In this document: one piece after another, positions 45,653 to 54,955 of the stretch | Layout of the letters: every line of letters starts with the position of its first letter | How positions within the stretch are numbered: position 1 is the first letter of the stretch | From: UBA5951 sp009936885 | Lineage (GTDB): Bacteria; Pseudomonadota; Alphaproteobacteria; Puniceispirillales; Puniceispirillaceae | Length of the DNA: 57,380 nucleotides | Direction: 5' to 3' | NCBI GenBank assembly: GCA_937996625.1 | Contig: CALKVA010000009.1 | Span: 1 to 57,380 of the forward strand | Made by a program: the position numbers and the translations under genes | The notes under the pieces: generated by a model | Told to the model about the DNA's origin: nothing | Seen by the model: only the letters and a program-made list of their open reading frames with translations | Database searches by the model: none

Positions 45653-46489
45653 GTGACAATTCTTAAATCAAATTATACCTATGCCTTGCCTGAAGCAGGC
45701 CTTCCACCTCAAACAGAACGATTTGCAGATCGTGCCATCTTTACGAACGCATATGCCTTTATCCCGCGCGAAGTGATGACCGATATTGTGACGAGTTCTT
45801 TGCCTTACTGGCAGAACACACGTCTGTGGGTAATCGCACGCCCCCTTACCGGATTTTCGGAGACTTTTTCACATTATATTATGGAAGTAGCAGCAGCAGG
45901 AGGGTCAGACAGACCAGATGATGATAGTGCCGCTGAACATGTGTTATTTATTGTCGATGGCTCAATAGAGCTGGAATATGACGGCAAATCCCATAGTTTA
46001 GAGGCTGGTGGATATGCCTATTTGCCAGCCGGGCTTGACTGGCGGTTACATAATAACAGTACTGAAAAAGCTGTTTTTCACTGGATTAGAAAGCGATATC
46101 TGGATGTTAGCGGGATTGACAGGCCACTGCCTTTTATCACATCAGACAAGGCTGTAATACCAGTTTCTATGCCAGATACAGATGGGGCATGGCAAACCAG
46201 TCGGTTCGTTAACCCATCTGATATCAGCCACGATATGCATGTAAATATTGTAACTTTTCAGCCTGGAGGTGTTATCCCATTTGCTGAAACACATGTGATG
46301 GAGCATGGCCTTTATGTACTCCAAGGCAAAGGTGCCTATTATTTAAATGGCGATTGGCGCGAGGTAGAAGGAGGCGACTACATGTGGCTTCGTGCCTTCT
46401 GCCCACAAGCCTGTTATGCGGCTGGGAATATACCGTTCCGCTATTTATTATATAAAGATGTAAACAGGCATATGCCACTACATTTATAG
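45653..46489 (+). CDS. allE: (S)-ureidoglycine aminohydrolase
   Basis: The 278-residue double-cupin enzyme removes ammonia from (S)-ureidoglycine to give (S)-ureidoglycolate. Blocks include AEHVLFIVDGSIELEYDGK and, in the C-terminal metal-binding cupin, HVMEHGLYVLQGKGAYYLNG with the Mn-binding residues. It starts at GTG 45653 with AGAGGA upstream. Confidence 0.93.
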   Translation: MTILKSNYTYALPEAGLPPQTERFADRAIFTNAYAFIPREVMTDIVTSSLPYWQNTRLWVIARPLTGFSETFSHYIMEVAAAGGSDRPDDDSAAEHVLFIVDGSIELEYDGKSHSLEAGGYAYLPAGLDWRLHNNSTEKAVFHWIRKRYLDVSGIDRPLPFITSDKAVIPVSMPDTDGAWQTSRFVNPSDISHDMHVNIVTFQPGGVIPFAETHVMEHGLYVLQGKGAYYLNGDWREVEGGDYMWLRAFCPQACYAAGNIPFRYLLYKDVNRHMPLHL

Positions 46490-46501
46490 GGATGCACTTT
46501 A

Positions 46502-46996
46502 ATGGCCAATGATGCGCATTCTATATCCCATATAGAAATCACTGCTGAACTATTCAAACCCTTTGGTGATTTGCTTCAGCTCAAAGATACTGCGGACATG
46601 CTGATAAATCAGGATATGTGCGAGAGACATCACAACTTAGCAGATATTGATTTTGAGGTTGGCGGCAAGCCAGGAATTAGCCTGTTCAATGCTAAACCGC
46701 GAAGCCTGCCCTACAAATTAGAAATGATGGAGCGTCATCCAAAAGGAAGTCAGGCCTTTATCCCAATGTATGAGCAACCCTTTTTAGTTATTGTAGCTGA
46801 AGATAATGGCGGCGTGCCAGACACACCAGTTGCATTCCTAACGAAAGTGCATATGGGTATTAATTTTCATAAAAATACTTGGCATGGTGTTTTAACGCCC
46901 CTTAAAGCCCCAGGAATATTTGCTGTAATTGACCGGATAGCCTCAGATAAAAATCTTGAGGAGTACTGGTTTAGCACTTCTTACATTATCACCTAA
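46502..46996 (+). CDS. allA: Ureidoglycolate lyase
   Basis: The 164-residue enzyme splits (S)-ureidoglycolate into glyoxylate and urea. The pattern ITAELFKPFGDLLQ, ERHPKGSQAFIPM and the closing MGINFHKNTWHGVLTPL is typical of the AllA/DUF4863-type cupin. GGGATG provides the ribosome site nine bases upstream. The urea produced would be the substrate of the urease encoded 3 kb upstream. Confidence 0.93.
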   Translation: MANDAHSISHIEITAELFKPFGDLLQLKDTADMLINQDMCERHHNLADIDFEVGGKPGISLFNAKPRSLPYKLEMMERHPKGSQAFIPMYEQPFLVIVAEDNGGVPDTPVAFLTKVHMGINFHKNTWHGVLTPLKAPGIFAVIDRIASDKNLEEYWFSTSYIIT

Positions 46997-47020
46997 TATT
47001 ATCCACTAGGGATATTTCAT

Positions 47021-47977
47021 TTATCTATTATCTGGAAGAATTGCCGAATTAAATATCAGTTTTTCAAATGTTTTATCATTAATAAGGCTCAGGCATCTCA
47101 TTATCACCCAAGTAATGGCAAATACAAATATACCCCTTGCTAACAAGATTACAAACAAGGACGGGCCTAATAACATTAATACTGCCGTATCCTCAAACAA
47201 GGAGTGAAATAAATTTATCAGTATAAGGGCGCCTGCCGCTGATTTTGCAGGCACCAATCCTTGTTTGACATTTTGCATGAGCAAGCCACCGCCAAACGCC
47301 AAACCGAGCGTAAAACCCACAACAACGATAGTTGATGCTTGTTCTCCAATTTTTAGTAATTTTAAGAACGGGCTCATAAATCTGTGAATGAGTTTCTCAA
47401 TACCAAGCAGGCGTAAAATTTCAAGGCCTACCATAAGTAGAATGATAACTAATTGAATAAAAAATAATCCTATCAGCTGGTCCCTGCCCCATTGCAGCCA
47501 GTCAGGATTTTCAGTGATCCTAGGCAGATTCAATATTGCCGTCTGAGAAAAAAAATCAAAAAAAACAAATACCCAATTCAATAAGGCACAGAATAATAAT
47601 CCCGAAAATAATCTTAATGTAATAGTCGTTATAGCTCGCAAGCCAGCCTTACTAGAAATAGCCGCTTCCAAAACCAGACTATGCGTAAATAACATAAATG
47701 AGGCAATTATGGTTGTTTGGGCAACTGTCAATTGCATCGTTTCCGGAGTTGAAGCAAAAACAAGCAAACCTGCATAAGGGTTTGTTAAAACTGTAGTAGT
47801 AAGACCAAGGGCCATTTCCGCAGGCAACCCGATAAATTTAAGAACGGGTTCCAATAGAATGGTAAGCCAAAAAACAAGCCCCAGAATTTCGGCAATTTTA
47901 ACAATAATAATCACTGGGATCATCACTTTAAATAGAGCAGTAGATACGAGATAAATATCACTTATTAATTTAGGCAA
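47021..47977 (-). CDS. Gate-domain (nucleoside recognition) membrane protein
   Basis: The 318-residue protein has about nine membrane helices and two Gate-domain halves, each with a short polar turn, as in SpmA/SpmB and YjiH-like proteins (TTVLTNPYAGLLVFA, HSLFEDTAVLML). Start is TTG 47977 with AAAGG upstream. Substrate unknown; export or uptake of a nucleoside-like compound fits the neighbouring ureide operon but is not proven. Confidence 0.75.
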   Translation of the reverse strand: MPKLISDIYLVSTALFKVMIPVIIIVKIAEILGLVFWLTILLEPVLKFIGLPAEMALGLTTTVLTNPYAGLLVFASTPETMQLTVAQTTIIASFMLFTHSLVLEAAISSKAGLRAITTITLRLFSGLLFCALLNWVFVFFDFFSQTAILNLPRITENPDWLQWGRDQLIGLFFIQLVIILLMVGLEILRLLGIEKLIHRFMSPFLKLLKIGEQASTIVVVGFTLGLAFGGGLLMQNVKQGLVPAKSAAGALILINLFHSLFEDTAVLMLLGPSLFVILLARGIFVFAITWVIMRCLSLINDKTFEKLIFNSAILPDNR

Positions 47978-48086
47978 ACAATATAGCCTTTCTAACTCTC
48001 ATATATTTAAAGGAGGGTGGGTAAAAAGAAGTATTATAGTTGAGTGTTTATAATGCTAATAAAACGGGTAAAATTTTACATGTTAT

Positions 48087-49421
48087 CTATTTTACTTGTA
48101 AAGTCTGCTGAATGGTCGTGTCTAATTTTTCGACCAGCATTTCTATTTCAGCGTCAGAAATAATAAAAGCAGGTGCAAGCAAAATGTGGTCTCCTGCTCT
48201 GCCATCAATGGTTCCTTGCGCAGGATAACAAATCAATCCCTCAGAAAATGCATGTTTTTTTATCATTCCAGCTATGTTCATGGATGGATCAAATGCATTT
48301 TTACTCTGTTTGTCTTGAACTATCTCAATTCCAATAAACAACCCCCTGCCGCGAATATCACCAATATTTGGATGGTCATGAAAACACTCATTTAATTTGT
48401 TTTTTAAGTATTGTCCTTTTTTAGAAACGCTTTCAACTAGCTTATCATTCACCAACCTATCCAAGACTGCATTTGCTGCAGCCGCCGCTATCGGATGGCC
48501 TAGATAGGTATGACCGTGCTGGAAAAAGCCGGTCCCATTCTCAATCGCTTCGTGAATATATTCCCTGCATAGCATAGCGCCAATGGGCTGATACCCAGCG
48601 CCCAATCCTTTTGCAATAGTTAGAATATCTGGCACAACATTATCTATATTGCAGGCGAACAAAGCGCCTGTTCTACCCATGCCACACATCACCTCGTCAA
48701 AAATAAGCAGAACCCCATATGTATCACAAATTTCTCTAATTCTATTTAAATATCCCTCGACAGGGCAGAGCGCACCAGCTGTTGCTCCAACAACTGGTTC
48801 TGCTATGAATGCCATGACATTTTCCCCACCAAGCCGAATTATTTCAGTTTCGAGCTCATTTGCGATTCTTACCCCATAGGCTTCTTCGCTCTCATCAATG
48901 CGCTTATCGCGATAGACATAACAAGGAGATATTAGGGTTGTTTCAATGAGTAAAGGTTCAAACTGACGACGACGCCATTGATTGCCACCAGCGGCCAAGG
49001 CGCCTAGCGTATTGCCATGATAACTTTGTCTTCTTGCTATAATATGACGACGGTTTGGCTGCCCTGTTTCAACAAAATATTGCCTCGCTAATTTTAAAGC
49101 AGCCTCAACAGCCTCAGAGCCACTAGACACAAGATAGACCCGGCTTATGTCGTAAGGAGCGGCATGAGCTAATCTGGATGCCAGTTTTTCAGCTTGATTA
49201 CTGGTAAAAAAAGAGGTGTGCGCATAAGCCATCTGCTGCACTTGTTCTGTTATAGCTTTTTTAACATGCTCGTCCGAATGACCAAGGCAAGATACCGCCG
49301 CACCGCCAGACCCATCTAAATAAGCTTTGCCTTTATCATCATATAAATAACATCCATCACCCGATAAAGCTAACGGTAAGTCTGCTCTACTATTCCTTTG
49401 AAATACATAATCACTCTTCAC
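48087..49421 (-). CDS. Class III aminotransferase (PLP)
   Basis: The 444-residue enzyme has the PLP lysine at 271 (ILTIAKGLGAGYQPIG), the PLP-phosphate site YLVSSGSEAVEAALKLARQY, and the base-stacking Asp in LIFDEVMCGMGR. It belongs to the omega-transaminase group often found with TRAP transporters for unusual amino compounds. It starts at GTG 49421, overlapping the end of the TRAP permease by four bases, so the transported solute is probably its substrate or precursor. Confidence 0.92.
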   Translation of the reverse strand: MKSDYVFQRNSRADLPLALSGDGCYLYDDKGKAYLDGSGGAAVSCLGHSDEHVKKAITEQVQQMAYAHTSFFTSNQAEKLASRLAHAAPYDISRVYLVSSGSEAVEAALKLARQYFVETGQPNRRHIIARRQSYHGNTLGALAAGGNQWRRRQFEPLLIETTLISPCYVYRDKRIDESEEAYGVRIANELETEIIRLGGENVMAFIAEPVVGATAGALCPVEGYLNRIREICDTYGVLLIFDEVMCGMGRTGALFACNIDNVVPDILTIAKGLGAGYQPIGAMLCREYIHEAIENGTGFFQHGHTYLGHPIAAAAANAVLDRLVNDKLVESVSKKGQYLKNKLNECFHDHPNIGDIRGRGLFIGIEIVQDKQSKNAFDPSMNIAGMIKKHAFSEGLICYPAQGTIDGRAGDHILLAPAFIISDAEIEMLVEKLDTTIQQTLQVK

Positions 49422-52048
49422 GATACAGACCTTTTGCTTTTTTCCGAAAGATACCGCTTTCTATTAAGTAATAGAATAATCATAAGCAAAATTATCGCTG
49501 GTAGGTAAAAAATCTCTCTGGCGGGTCTGTTTGTAGTTTCAATGAAAAGTGCATCAAGCATAACAGGTCTATCTGCGTAAAAATCAAATCCTTGTAATTC
49601 TTGAAATAAAGGGGTTCCTGGAAATGGCTCTTCTACCAAAATCTTTGAATTATCCTCTACAATACCCAATCCAGCTTCATTAAGACGGGAAATAGCATCT
49701 CCTTCCAACGGAAGCTCAAGAATACTATTTCTTGTAATAATCTTGTTCTCATCGTCAAAATCTGGGCCACTTATCCTGACTCTTAAGTTTGTTAAGTTTG
49801 ATGGCGCATCAAACAACTCATTCTCTAGAAGGGCTTCTACTTGTGTTCCATCAAGTTCTAGGTAAGCAGGTGAAATCCTATCAAGCCAGAAATCAGGTCT
49901 AAAAAAAGTAAATGCTACAAAAAGAAGTGCCAACATTTCCCATAGCTTTGTTTTAGTAAAAATAAAGCGCTGTGTTGCAGAACAAAATGCCATCATGCCA
50001 ATAGTCATTGTAACAAAAACAACGACTCCCTCAACAAAACCAACATCTATCAAAAGAATTGATGTATTGAATATAAACATAAATGGCAGAATTGCCGTTC
50101 GAATGTCATAACTAAAACCTTGTATGCCCGTCCTTATCGGGTCTCCTTTAGAAATTGCGGCGGCTGCATAGGCGGCTAAACCTACTGGCGGTGTATCATC
50201 AGCAAGTATCCCAAAGTAAAACACAAATAGATGTACAGCTACCAAAGGAACAATCAACCCGTTCTGGGCACCAACCATTACAATTACGGGCGCCATTAGC
50301 GAGGACACAACAATATAGTTTGCAGTAGTTGGCAGCCCCATTCCCAAAATCAAGCACATAACTGCAACTAGAACCAGCATCACCACCAAGTTACCTCCTG
50401 AGACAACCTCCACAAATTCTCCGATAAACTGATGCATTCCTGTAAGTGATACGGTACCTATAATTATGCCGGCTATCCCAGTTGCAACAGATATACTAAT
50501 CATGTTTCTTGCACCATTTTCCAGACCAATTTTCAGGTCGATTAAGCCTTCAAATAATTTTTCTTTGGTAAATTTTTCTCCCCTAAAATATGCTTTCAAT
50601 GGGTGCTGGGTTAACAATATTATGACCATTACAACACATGCCCAATAGGCAGATAGTCCAGGAGAAAGGCGATTTATCAAAACACACCACAGCAACACAA
50701 CTATAGGTAAAACGTAATGATATCCTGTATTTGCAACTGATGAGACAGAGGGGAGAGATTTCATCTCCTCTGGTGAAAGCCCAACTAACAAATCTGGAGA
50801 TTTTGCAGAAATTCTTAATAAAAATAGGTATATAGAGCTTAAAAGAATTATCACAAACGGCATCGTTAATGACGGAAGCGAACGACTAACTTGGTCAATA
50901 CCTAGTTTTGATATTGTTGCTAATACTGCAAGCACTAAAAACCCTGTCAAGAAACCTGTGATTCTGTGCAATAAGCTTCTGCTGCGTTGGGTACGCTTAA
51001 GACCCTCTAAACCGAGTTTTGTGACCTCAATATGCACCAGATAAAACAAAGCGATATAAGATACAAGTGCAGGCAAAGCTGCGTGTTTAACAAGTTCAAA
51101 ATAGCTAACGCCTGTAAACTCCGCTATCAGAAAGGCTGCAGCACCCATAACAGGGGGCGTTAACTGACCATTTGTTGATGATGCAACTTCTACCGCACCT
51201 GCCTTTTCGGCACTCAAGCCTGTTTTTTTCATCAGTGGAATTGTAAATGTTCCTGTGGTGACCACATTGGCTATAGAAGAGCCAGAGTATATCCCAGAAA
51301 GGCCACTTGCCATTACAGCTGCTTTGGCAGGCCCGCCTCGCAAATGACCTAGTAATGCGAACGATAATTTTATAAAATAATTACCAGCGCCTGAGCGCTC
51401 TAACATTGCCCCGAACAGAACAAATAGAAATATCATTGACGCTGAAACACCTAACGCAACACCGAACACGCCTTCAGTCTGCATCCAGAAATGCCATGTT
51501 GCTTTATTTATGGATGCTCCTTTCCAGCGCATGGAATCGGGAAAAATTTCTAAATGTCCAAACATTACATAAAATAAAAAACACGCTGCCACAATTACGA
51601 GAGGAATGCCTACCACGCGATAAACAGCTATCATCACGCATATTATGCCTGCGATAGAGAAGAATAAATCAAATTGGTTTGGGAGACCTGCACGATCTGC
51701 AATGTCTAATTTGAATAAAAATAAATAAAAACATGTAAAAACGGCCAAAATTGCAGTGGCGAAAGACGCCCACCTGTCTAATTTAGGATTAATTTTAATA
51801 ACAGATGGATAGGCTGCAAGTGCTAGTCCTAGCCCAAAAGCAAGATGTATTTGCCGTGCTTCTTGTGCATTAAATACTAATTTGTATCCTGTTATTTGAC
51901 TGAGATAAAATGGAAAATCTGCTGCAATCCATAACTGAAATAATGACCATAGAATACATATCAAAGAAATCCAAGTTGCAGTGGATGCTTCTTTCTTAAG
52001 ATTAGCTGGTAGTTTTTCGCTCTTTAATGAACTATTTTTCATCATCAT
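49418..52048 (-). CDS. TRAP-TAXI transporter, fused 4TM/12TM permease with C-terminal DUF3394
   Basis: The permease carries about 18 membrane helices, combining the small and large TRAP subunits (ASMIFLFVLFGAMLERSGAGNY and IVVSSLMAPVIVMVGAQ are the usual DctM blocks). A C-terminal periplasmic DUF3394-type domain (about residues 735-870) is followed by a last helix. I start it at the ATG cluster around 52048 (876 residues); the longer frame reaching 52096 starts in the hairpin. It imports a solute handed over by the TAXI binding protein. The substrate is not known. Confidence 0.9.
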   Translation of the reverse strand: MMMKNSSLKSEKLPANLKKEASTATWISLICILWSLFQLWIAADFPFYLSQITGYKLVFNAQEARQIHLAFGLGLALAAYPSVIKINPKLDRWASFATAILAVFTCFYLFLFKLDIADRAGLPNQFDLFFSIAGIICVMIAVYRVVGIPLVIVAACFLFYVMFGHLEIFPDSMRWKGASINKATWHFWMQTEGVFGVALGVSASMIFLFVLFGAMLERSGAGNYFIKLSFALLGHLRGGPAKAAVMASGLSGIYSGSSIANVVTTGTFTIPLMKKTGLSAEKAGAVEVASSTNGQLTPPVMGAAAFLIAEFTGVSYFELVKHAALPALVSYIALFYLVHIEVTKLGLEGLKRTQRSRSLLHRITGFLTGFLVLAVLATISKLGIDQVSRSLPSLTMPFVIILLSSIYLFLLRISAKSPDLLVGLSPEEMKSLPSVSSVANTGYHYVLPIVVLLWCVLINRLSPGLSAYWACVVMVIILLTQHPLKAYFRGEKFTKEKLFEGLIDLKIGLENGARNMISISVATGIAGIIIGTVSLTGMHQFIGEFVEVVSGGNLVVMLVLVAVMCLILGMGLPTTANYIVVSSLMAPVIVMVGAQNGLIVPLVAVHLFVFYFGILADDTPPVGLAAYAAAAISKGDPIRTGIQGFSYDIRTAILPFMFIFNTSILLIDVGFVEGVVVFVTMTIGMMAFCSATQRFIFTKTKLWEMLALLFVAFTFFRPDFWLDRISPAYLELDGTQVEALLENELFDAPSNLTNLRVRISGPDFDDENKIITRNSILELPLEGDAISRLNEAGLGIVEDNSKILVEEPFPGTPLFQELQGFDFYADRPVMLDALFIETTNRPAREIFYLPAIILLMIILLLNRKRYLSEKSKRSVS

Positions 52049-52085
52049 TCTTTTTATAAAATCAATCGCTAAGCTTGTATAATAA

Positions 52086-52108
52086 AGTGCCGGCACAAGG
52101 CCGGCACT
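52086..52108 (-). terminator. Hairpin between the TAXI binding protein and the permease
   Basis: AGTGCCGGC (52086-52094) and GCCGGCACT (52100-52108) form a perfect nine-base stem, closing a five-base loop. It sits 14 bases after the binding-protein stop on the minus strand and is followed by a short T-rich stretch, suggesting partial termination that lowers permease expression. Confidence 0.7.
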
Positions 52109-52122
52109 CTCTTGGATAATGA

Positions 52123-53091
52123 CTACATCCAGCCACGCTCTTTATAATATTTAACAGCACCAGGGTGCAAAGGCGCTGATAGCCCGTCAGATATCATTTG
52201 CTCTTCATTTAGATTCGCAAAGGCAGGGTGAAGCTTTTTAAAGTCTGCAAAATTATCAAATACTGCTTTGACAACGATATATACGACTTCTTCAGGGACA
52301 GATGAAGAAGTAATAACAGTAGCGCCAACACCAAATGTGGTTGTATCATTCGGAGAACCTGCATACATGCCGCCTGGAATACCGGCAACACGATAAAATG
52401 AATTATCTGCAATAAGCTTATCAATTGGAGCACCTGTAACCGATACAAGCTGAACGTCACAACTTGATGCTGCTTGTGTAACTGCTGCGGCTGGGTGACC
52501 AACGGTATAAATCATTGCCTCAATTTTACCATCGCAAATTGCTTGTGCCATTTCAGAGCCCTTGAGTTCAGCCGCAAGTGAGAAATCGCTCATCTCCATG
52601 CCAAACGCTTCCATAACAACTTCCATAGTTGCTCTTTGGCCAGAGCCAGGGTTTCCAACATTAACTTTTTTGCCTTTTAAACCCTCAAACGAAGAAATAC
52701 CTGAATCTTTTCTAACAATAAGTGTAAAAGGCTCAGGATGAACCGAGAACACAGCTCTTAGGTCTGTGAACGCGCCTTTGTCTTCAAACTTTGAGGTGCC
52801 GCGATAAGCATGATACTGCCAATCAGATTGAGCAACACCAAATTCTAGCTCGCCTGCGCGTACCGTATTAATATTATAAACAGAGCCGCCTGTGGATTCG
52901 GCAGAACAACGAATACCGTGTGATTTGCGGTCTTTGTTAACAAGACGACATATAGCGCCTCCCGTCGGATAATAAACCCCGGTTACGCCACCTGTTCCTA
53001 TCGATACAAATTGATCAGCAGAAACCTGTGATACGCCAAAAGTTGTTAATATAGCTATTATGCTACCATAAATTACTTTCCTCATTCCCAT
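52123..53091 (-). CDS. TRAP-TAXI periplasmic solute-binding protein
   Basis: The protein has a signal peptide (MGMRKVIYGSIIAILTTFGV..VSA) and the TAXI signature SIGTGGVTGVYYPTGGAICR, with later blocks GSVYNINTVRAGELEFGVAQ. I start it at 53091, four codons inside the longest frame, since GGAGGTAAAG then lies at the right distance; the upstream ATG overlaps that site. Ligands of this family include glutamate and other carboxylates. A strong LacI-like palindrome lies 35 bases upstream. Confidence 0.92.
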   Translation of the reverse strand: MGMRKVIYGSIIAILTTFGVSQVSADQFVSIGTGGVTGVYYPTGGAICRLVNKDRKSHGIRCSAESTGGSVYNINTVRAGELEFGVAQSDWQYHAYRGTSKFEDKGAFTDLRAVFSVHPEPFTLIVRKDSGISSFEGLKGKKVNVGNPGSGQRATMEVVMEAFGMEMSDFSLAAELKGSEMAQAICDGKIEAMIYTVGHPAAAVTQAASSCDVQLVSVTGAPIDKLIADNSFYRVAGIPGGMYAGSPNDTTTFGVGATVITSSSVPEEVVYIVVKAVFDNFADFKKLHPAFANLNEEQMISDGLSAPLHPGAVKYYKERGWM

Positions 53092-53125
53092 CTTTACCTC
53101 CATAATATTTGAGAATAAAATTATT

Positions 53126-53139
53126 TGTAAGCGCTTACA
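53126..53139. promoter_or_regulatory. Perfect palindrome TGTAAGCGCTTACA upstream of the TRAP operon
   Basis: The sequence equals its own reverse complement and has the central CG typical of LacI/GalR-family operators. It lies 35 bases before the TAXI binding-protein start. It differs from the polyol operator TTTACGCGCGTAAA, so a second LacI-type regulator encoded elsewhere is likely. Confidence 0.6.
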
Positions 53140-53308
53140 TTATTATTTTTAATTTCGTGCGATTACTAATTTCAGAGAAACACAGTTTTAAAAGAATAGC
53201 AATTTTAGTGATTTGTTTTTTTTGATAGAGTAATAATTCAAACTATAGACAATTGGAGTAAATTTGAAATAATAAAAATATGAGGGCATTGGCAAAAGTG
53301 TCGCATAA

Positions 53309-54682
53309 TCAAGGTAATTCTTGAAAATTCGCAATTTCCGATAACGTAACCGGTTTAATAGGTTGCCGGATACGAAAATAACCTGTTTCCTGTGGTGTTT
53401 GCCCTACTATTTGAGAAATTAAATTAACAACTATATTACCGCAATATCGGCCCTGACAATTTCCCATACCGCATCTGGAATATGCTTTAAGTTGATTTGG
53501 GCCAAGACAGCCTATCTTAACAGCTTCTCGTATTTTGCCTGCTATGACCTCTTCGCATCTGCAGATTATAATGTTGTTTGGCGGACAGCTATACCAGTCT
53601 TTTGGGGCATATAGAACATCTAAAAATTTGCGAATTTGGACATATTTTTGGTGTACTCTATAGGCTCTGGATAAGTCAGCTTTGGCTTTTGCGAAACCAT
53701 TATCAACAAGCAAGGCAAGAGCAGCACACTTCCCTGAAATCTTGGCCGCATCAGCCCCTAGAATTTTAATACCATCTCCTGCCACAAAAATATTGTTTAA
53801 ACTAGTTCGACCAAATTTATCTGTGCGTGGCTCAAAACATTGATTTTCTTGGTTCCAATCATGTTTAAGTCTGAGTGCTTGCGTTATCTGAATATTGGGA
53901 TGTACGCCAGCATGTAATAGCACTGTTTCAGCTTCAATCTGGCTCTTGGTCCCTGCTTTACTAAATTCTATAATATGTGCTTTATCCGCAGATTTTATGC
54001 GAACATCGCTTACTGCCTTGATGCGCTTGACACCAGCAATTCTGAGCTTGGCTAGCATTACCAACCCTTTTGCTAGATATAAAAGCGAGGTTAGATTAGG
54101 GCGCAGATGGATAAAAGCCTTTAACAAATCTGAATTATTTTGTGTCTCTAAAAGAGCTTTTGGAGGATTTCCCATTTCAAGCATCTGACAGGCAACAAGG
54201 TAAAATAAAGGGCCGGAGCCTACCAGCACCGAAGAAGGCGGTGAATAACGTGCTGTTTTAATCAAAATTTGAGCAGCACCAACTGTCATAACGCCCGGGT
54301 TTGTCCATCCATCAAGGGGCATCGAACGCTCTAGTGAGCCCGTTGCAAGGATAACAGCATCAAATTTCTGGCAATAACTTTTATTGTCAATAGACCAAGA
54401 AACCTCTTTTTCCTCTGTTACCGACCAAACAGAAGCTCGCAAAATAAGAGTTAAAAAAAATTTGTCGTTTGCTTGTTCCAGCTGCTTTAAAAGTGATTGG
54501 CCTTTTACATAGTCAGAGCCGAGACTCCGCGCATTTTTCCTACTCACATTACCTAAATTGCGATAAATTTGCCCCCCTGCTGACGGTTGCTCGTCCAGCA
54601 TTGTTACATGAACGTTTCTAGCAATTAGCGCCAGCGAAGCTGATATGCCAGCAGGACCCGCGCCAATAACAGCAACTCTCAT
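53309..54682 (-). CDS. FAD dehydrogenase subunit with C-terminal [2Fe-2S] BFD domain (HcnB/OoxA/hydroxyproline dehydrogenase alpha-type)
   Basis: The 457-residue flavoprotein has the dinucleotide motif VIGAGPAGISASLALIAR at the N-terminus and a second NAD-type fold in the middle. A C-terminal bacterioferritin-ferredoxin-like cluster domain carries cysteines in IICRCEEVIAG and YSRCGMGNCQG. This composition belongs to the large subunit of three-part amino acid dehydrogenases such as opine oxidase, hydrogen cyanide synthase and D-hydroxyproline dehydrogenase. It is adjacent to the [2Fe-2S] subunit gene (TAAATG junction). Confidence 0.9.
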   Translation of the reverse strand: MRVAVIGAGPAGISASLALIARNVHVTMLDEQPSAGGQIYRNLGNVSRKNARSLGSDYVKGQSLLKQLEQANDKFFLTLILRASVWSVTEEKEVSWSIDNKSYCQKFDAVILATGSLERSMPLDGWTNPGVMTVGAAQILIKTARYSPPSSVLVGSGPLFYLVACQMLEMGNPPKALLETQNNSDLLKAFIHLRPNLTSLLYLAKGLVMLAKLRIAGVKRIKAVSDVRIKSADKAHIIEFSKAGTKSQIEAETVLLHAGVHPNIQITQALRLKHDWNQENQCFEPRTDKFGRTSLNNIFVAGDGIKILGADAAKISGKCAALALLVDNGFAKAKADLSRAYRVHQKYVQIRKFLDVLYAPKDWYSCPPNNIIICRCEEVIAGKIREAVKIGCLGPNQLKAYSRCGMGNCQGRYCGNIVVNLISQIVGQTPQETGYFRIRQPIKPVTLSEIANFQELP

Positions 54683-54955
54683 TTAGTTGATCTCCGATAG
54701 CGCATTTGATGTTTGCCGTTTAACTTTAATACCTTCTTTTGCAATCCGCATACACCCCTGCTGATTAACCATTCCATCAATTACCAGAAGACAATCAAAA
54801 CAGGCGCCCATCATACAAAAGGGTCCACGTGGTTTGTGAAGAACCTGTGTCTGTCTGAAATCTGTAACTCCCGCACACAGTAACGCAGCTGCAACGCTCA
54901 TATCTTGTTCAAAATAGATTTTTTTCTCATCAAAATAAAAAAACGATTTAGGCAT
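54683..54955 (-). CDS. [2Fe-2S] subunit of the HcnABC-like amino acid dehydrogenase (HcnA-type)
   Basis: With the start at 54955 the small protein has 90 residues and a ferredoxin-like pattern PFCMMGACFDCLLVIDG, with a final Cys in QQGCMRI, so all four cysteines of a plant-type cluster are present. GAGGA lies nine bases upstream and the gene overlaps the end of the upstream FAD subunit by eight bases (ATGCCTAA). A longer frame to 54994 is less likely. It passes electrons between the two flavin subunits. Confidence 0.88.
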   Translation of the reverse strand: MPKSFFYFDEKKIYFEQDMSVAAALLCAGVTDFRQTQVLHKPRGPFCMMGACFDCLLVIDGMVNQQGCMRIAKEGIKVKRQTSNALSEIN

